From contig QHZK01000134.1 in NCBI GenBank assembly GCA_003224635.1, positions 1 to 9,301 of the forward strand: 9,301 nucleotides of DNA, given 5' to 3'. This DNA is from Acidobacteriota bacterium. Its GTDB lineage: Bacteria > Acidobacteriota > Terriglobia > UBA7540. Each line of letters begins with the position of its first letter. The stretch's first letter is position 1. A program made the position numbers and the translations under genes. Shown here piece after piece: positions 6,975 to 9,301 of this stretch. The notes under the pieces are model-generated. The model was not told where the DNA came from, made no database searches, and saw only the letters and a list, made by a program, of their open reading frames with translations.

Positions 6975-7367
6975 TCATGCTCCTTTCGTACGCCCGGCGG
7001 CCGAGCGGCGGCGTCCCTTCTTCATCTTCGCTTCGAGGTAGTCCCGCAGCGCGACCGCGTCATTGTGCTCCGCGTCATGCGCGCTGTAGACCAGCGTTAC
7101 ATCACCCTGACGCGCCGCTTCGAGCAGTGGCGCGAACGCGGCGGCATTGGCGTCGAGCTCCGCAAAATACCGGCGGCGAAATTCCTTCCACTTCTTTGGA
7201 TCGTGCCCGAACCAGCGCCGCAACGAGTCACTGGGCGCCACCTCTTTCATCCAGGCCCTTAGGGGCAGCGCCTCCTTCTTGATTCCGCGCGGCCACAGGC
7301 GGTCCACCAGGAAGCGGGCGCCATCGTCGGGCGTTGCGGACTCATAGGCGCGCTTCAGCCGAATCAT
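6975..7367 (-). CDS. DUF488 family protein (YeaO-like)
   Basis: This 130-residue protein belongs to the DUF488 family, to which E. coli YeaO belongs; its molecular function is not established. Conserved blocks are KRAYE (5-9), DRLWPRGIKK (22-31), WFGHDPKKWKEFRRRY (52-67) and LVYSAHDAEHNDAVAL (92-107). The last 15 residues are strongly basic (KKGRRRSAAGRTKGA), a tail beyond the domain core. ATG 7367 is preceded by AAGGAGG, about 11 bases away. It is the first gene of the minus-strand run, and its stop lies 6 bases before the xfp start, so the two are almost certainly co-transcribed. A role tied to phosphoketolase metabolism is inference from position only. Confidence 0.9.
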   Translation of the reverse strand: MIRLKRAYESATPDDGARFLVDRLWPRGIKKEALPLRAWMKEVAPSDSLRRWFGHDPKKWKEFRRRYFAELDANAAAFAPLLEAARQGDVTLVYSAHDAEHNDAVALRDYLEAKMKKGRRRSAAGRTKGA

Positions 7368-7390
7368 TTTGACGGAATCCTCCTTAGACC

Positions 7391-7440
7391 GTAGCGCCGC
7401 CCTTTAGGGCGGCACGTGCCGAGCTGAAGCCCGGCGCTAC
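7391..7440. repeat. 50-base three-way-junction element
   Basis: The ends GTAGC (7391-7395) and GCTAC (7436-7440) pair perfectly. Inside, GCCGCCCT (7396-7403) pairs with AGGGCGGC (7406-7413) around a TT loop. GCCGAGC (7418-7424) pairs with GCCCGGC (7429-7435), one mismatch, around TGAA. Only the ACGT linker (7414-7417), the two loops and the mismatch are unpaired. The outer arms can also be read as a 9-base inverted repeat GTAGCGCCG/CGGCGCTAC. It occupies over half of the 91-base gap between the divergent DUF488 and ceramidase genes. Such a compact fold suggests a REP-like dispersed element or a structured leader; copy number cannot be judged here. Confidence 0.75.
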
Positions 7441-7450
7441 AACGAGAATA

Positions 7451-7458
7451 AGTATAGT
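7451..7458. promoter_or_regulatory. Overlapping bidirectional -10-like element
   Basis: AGTATAGT reads TATAGT on the plus strand (7453-7458), directly abutting the ceramidase ATG, and TATACT on the minus strand (7451-7456), facing DUF488. The minus-strand reading would start near 7444 and place the 50-base folded element in the 5' leader of the DUF488-xfp transcript. The plus-strand reading would give a nearly leaderless ceramidase message, consistent with its lack of a ribosome site. No good -35 hexamer is visible for either direction. Confidence 0.3.
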
Positions 7459-8871
7459 ATGAAGTCTCGGCCCGTGAGGCAGGCTTTGGGACTCGCAAAA
7501 AACGCAGGGACGGCGTTCATGATCGCGCTGGGTCTGACCGCCTCGGCGCCGGGCGCAATGCTCCGGGCCGGCGTGGCGAAGGTGGATATTACTCCTCCTC
7601 CCGGCCTGCCGATGTACGGCTATTTCGATCGCATCAAGAACAACCAGCTTGCGACCGGGACGCTCGATCCGCTGGAGGCCCGAGCGCTGGTGCTCGAGGC
7701 GGGTGACCGGCGTGTGGCGCTGGTCACGCTCGATCTGGGTCGTACGTTTGGGGCGGCGTCGCTCGCGAGGCTTCGTCAGGTTACACGCGAGCAAAGTGGA
7801 ATCTCCGATTTGATCGTCACGGCGTCGCACACGCACGCCGGACCGAATATCCTCGACGAGTATACCGGCGGCCAAGCGCCCGTCTGGGAAGATGTCGCAA
7901 TCCAGAAGATCGGGAAGGGTATTGTCGAAGCTTGCGAGCATCTGAACGAGGCCCGGCTGGGCGCTGGCTACGGGTCGGTCTACATCGGGTATAACCGCCG
8001 GCGCGCGAACCCGGATGGGACGGTTACCATGCTGTGGACGAATCCTACGAAGGTCCCGACCGCTCCGGCGGACCCCACGGTCTCGGTGCTCCGCATCGAT
8101 ACTGCCGCCGGCAAGCCTCTGGCGGTCCTGGTCAATTACGCCTGTCATCCTGTGGTGTTCGGCCCCGACAATTTGCGGTACTCTGCGGACTACGTCGGGG
8201 TGATGCGACGAACGGTTGAAGACGAGTTTCGAGGCGAGCCGCTTTGCTTGTTCCTGCAGGGCGCCGACGGCGACATCAATCCCTATTACGCGACAACTCC
8301 ATTCGCCCAGGGCGCGATCGAGAAGCGTGACTGGACAGGCGAGCAGTTGGGCCGCGAAGCCGCGCGGGTGGCGAAGAGCATTCGAACGGAAGCCGCGTCG
8401 GAGGCGAGCCTGCGATTCGCGGAGGACGTGTTACCGGTCCGCGTGCGCTGGGACCCGGAAAAGTTCAGGGAGGGCCTGCTTCGAGCCTTCGGCTCGAGGA
8501 TCTTCGAGGACCACGCCGACCTGTTCGTCGACGGGCCCAGGTACGAGCTTGAATTGGCGGTGACGACCCTTCTGGTCAACGGCCAGATCGCCTTTGTGGG
8601 CATGCCGGGAGAGCCCTTCGTTGACTTCCAGATGGACTGGCGCGCCCGCAGCCCGGTGCGGCACGCGTTCTTTGTGGGCTATACTAACGGCTACTTCGAC
8701 TATTTCCCGACGATCCAGGCGGCGACGGAAGGCGGTTACGGCGCGGCGGATTCGGACACCTACGTTGCGGTCGGGGCCGCAGAGCGCATGCTGGATCATG
8801 CGTTGGTAAGAGTCTATGAAATGCTCGGCAAGCTCTCCGACCTTCCTGAAGACCTCAAAGCGCCCCAGTGA
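7459..8871 (+). CDS. Neutral/alkaline ceramidase-like exported hydrolase
   Basis: This 470-residue protein matches the neutral/alkaline non-lysosomal ceramidase N-terminal domain, a zinc-dependent fold that hydrolyses the amide bond of ceramide; many compact bacterial members have untested substrates. A signal peptide is likely: basic start MKSRPVRQ, hydrophobic stretch (about 18-30), Ala-rich end near 33. The domain begins at RAGVAKVDITPPPGLPMYGY (36-55). Candidate metal and active-site motifs are SHTHAGP (123-129), NYACHPVVFGPDNLRYSADY (226-245) with His230, GADGDINP (268-275), GEPF with Glu385, and the Tyr-rich GYTNGYFDY (407-415). All the expected landmarks look intact. The C-terminal immunoglobulin-like domain of longer ceramidases is absent. 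No Shine-Dalgarno precedes ATG 7459; it is kept because later ATGs would remove the signal peptide. The gene diverges from DUF488-xfp. Confidence 0.85.
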   Translation: MKSRPVRQALGLAKNAGTAFMIALGLTASAPGAMLRAGVAKVDITPPPGLPMYGYFDRIKNNQLATGTLDPLEARALVLEAGDRRVALVTLDLGRTFGAASLARLRQVTREQSGISDLIVTASHTHAGPNILDEYTGGQAPVWEDVAIQKIGKGIVEACEHLNEARLGAGYGSVYIGYNRRRANPDGTVTMLWTNPTKVPTAPADPTVSVLRIDTAAGKPLAVLVNYACHPVVFGPDNLRYSADYVGVMRRTVEDEFRGEPLCLFLQGADGDINPYYATTPFAQGAIEKRDWTGEQLGREAARVAKSIRTEAASEASLRFAEDVLPVRVRWDPEKFREGLLRAFGSRIFEDHADLFVDGPRYELELAVTTLLVNGQIAFVGMPGEPFVDFQMDWRARSPVRHAFFVGYTNGYFDYFPTIQAATEGGYGAADSDTYVAVGAAERMLDHALVRVYEMLGKLSDLPEDLKAPQ

Positions 8872-8888
8872 ATGCGCTGCCAGTCCAC

Positions 8889-8985
8889 GCGTTGGGAAGG
8901 GTCACGACCCTTAACGCAGAGGTCACGGAGACGCTCCGTGCGCTCCGTGTTGAAGCTTGGAAGGCACGGAGGTCCCGGAGACCTC
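8889..8985. repeat. Hairpin cluster downstream of the ceramidase gene
   Basis: Three stems follow one another within 100 bases. AAGGGTC/GACCCTT (8897-8903, 8906-8912) is extended by GCGTT/AACGC (8889-8893, 8913-8917). CACGGAG/CTCCGTG (8924-8930, 8934-8940) has a second copy of each arm (CTCCGTG 8943-8949, CACGGAG 8965-8971), so alternative pairings exist. GAGGTC/GACCTC spans 8969-8974 and 8980-8985. The first stem begins 18 bases after the stop and could end transcription, but no T-run follows. The second block has the look of a dispersed intergenic palindrome. No ORF crosses it convincingly. Confidence 0.65.
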
Positions 8986-9029
8986 GCCTACGGGCCACAA
9001 GCGCGTTTGAGCGCGAGTCATAATGTCGC

Positions 9030-9056
9030 GAGGCATGAGAGGCATGATATGATAAT
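9030..9056 (+). promoter_or_regulatory. Tandem 9-base repeat next to a -10-like element
   Basis: GAGGCATGA occurs twice with no spacer (9030-9038, 9039-9047), followed at once by TATGATAAT (9048-9056), which contains -10-like hexamers TATGAT and GATAAT. Transcription would begin near 9062, about 34 bases before the cytochrome ATG. There is no clear -35 hexamer; the tandem repeat covers that zone, so an activator site is conceivable. This is inference from layout. Confidence 0.3.
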
Positions 9057-9095
9057 CGTAGGTTCTTCGACCACCAGGCTCGTGGAGGAAGGACA

Positions 9096-9301
9096 ATGAA
9101 CGACAGCATCCGCAAAAAATCGCCTTTTCGAACCGCTGCGACCCTCGCCGCGCTTCTAGGCGCGCCGTCCTTACTCATCTGGCTTGTAGGGGGCTCGCCT
9201 GGCAGTGCGCTCGAGCCTCAAACGCAGCCGCCAGCTTCGCCGCCAACCTACACAGGGCAAGTTGAGCCTGTTCTTCGCCAGAAATGCTTCCCCTGTCATG
9301 G
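9096..9301 (+). CDS. Exported c-type cytochrome, 5' part only
   Basis: The first 68 codons are present; the gene runs off the right edge. A basic start (MNDSIRKKSPFR) and a hydrophobic stretch (about 13-32) indicate a signal peptide or membrane anchor, followed by a Pro-rich linker (QPPASPP). Then TGQVEPVLRQKCFPCH leads into a CXXCH heme c attachment site (CFPCH) near residues 64-68. The pattern of a partner sequence ending in EPVLRQKCFPCH resembles the planctomycete-type cytochrome C domains found at the N-terminus of larger secreted proteins in Planctomycetes and Acidobacteria. What follows cannot be known. ATG 9096 has a strong GGAGGAAGGA just upstream. Confidence 0.8.
   Translation, partial: MNDSIRKKSPFRTAATLAALLGAPSLLIWLVGGSPGSALEPQTQPPASPPTYTGQVEPVLRQKCFPCH

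Noticed and set aside
7384..8148. 254-codon minus-strand frame over the ceramidase start
   Set aside because: It lies antisense to a clearly conserved protein, is rich in Arg as expected for a shadow frame, and runs through the folded intergenic element.
8855..9178. 107-codon minus-strand frame between ceramidase and cytochrome genes
   Set aside because: It overlaps the cytochrome start and the hairpin cluster, and its translation is a low-information Arg/Ser/Ala-rich string.

Overview
The window is a GC-rich bacterial segment. All genes are chromosomal-type housekeeping or accessory genes; I see no rRNA, tRNA, transposase, phage gene or CRISPR array. The gene mix suggests an environmental bacterium of the Acidobacteriota or a similar soil lineage. 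It includes a secreted LssY-C protein, a compact neutral-ceramidase-like protein, a secreted CXXCH cytochrome at the right edge, a phosphoketolase with a YeaO-type DUF488 gene, and several structured intergenic repeats. This taxonomic guess is inference; no marker gene is present.

Layout. Bases 1-317 hold no convincing gene but carry an operator-like dyad near the left edge. A minus-strand pair follows: a group 1 truncated hemoglobin (1619-1203) and, 21 bases downstream, a MOSC-domain protein (1181-318). Diverging from it is a secreted LssY-C domain protein (1874-3283), whose start is unclear because the only strong ribosome site serves another frame. The next block is a co-oriented minus-strand run read from right to left: DUF488 (7367-6975), phosphoketolase xfp (6968-4533), a small antitoxin-like protein (4505-4311) and a PlsC acyltransferase (4210-3416). 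Gaps are 6 and 27 bases for the first two junctions, and 100 bases before plsC; that last gap is filled with 7-base-period repeats forming a long imperfect inverted repeat. Diverging from this run is a signal-peptide-bearing neutral/alkaline ceramidase-like protein (7459-8871). The right edge holds a hairpin-rich intergenic region and the first 68 codons of a secreted c-type cytochrome (9096 to the edge).

How they may work together. The hemoglobin and MOSC protein look like one transcript and could share nitrogen-oxide or N-oxygenated substrate chemistry (hypothesis). The phosphoketolase cleaves xylulose-5-P or fructose-6-P to acetyl phosphate. DUF488 is closely coupled to it in position, while the antitoxin-like gene and plsC may be read through. 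I did not find a clearly novel multi-gene system. The most unusual items are the non-coding structures: a 50-base element at 7391-7440 that folds on paper as an almost completely paired three-way junction, and the heptad inverted repeat at 4199-4298. The hemoglobin's altered distal pocket is the most interesting protein-level feature.
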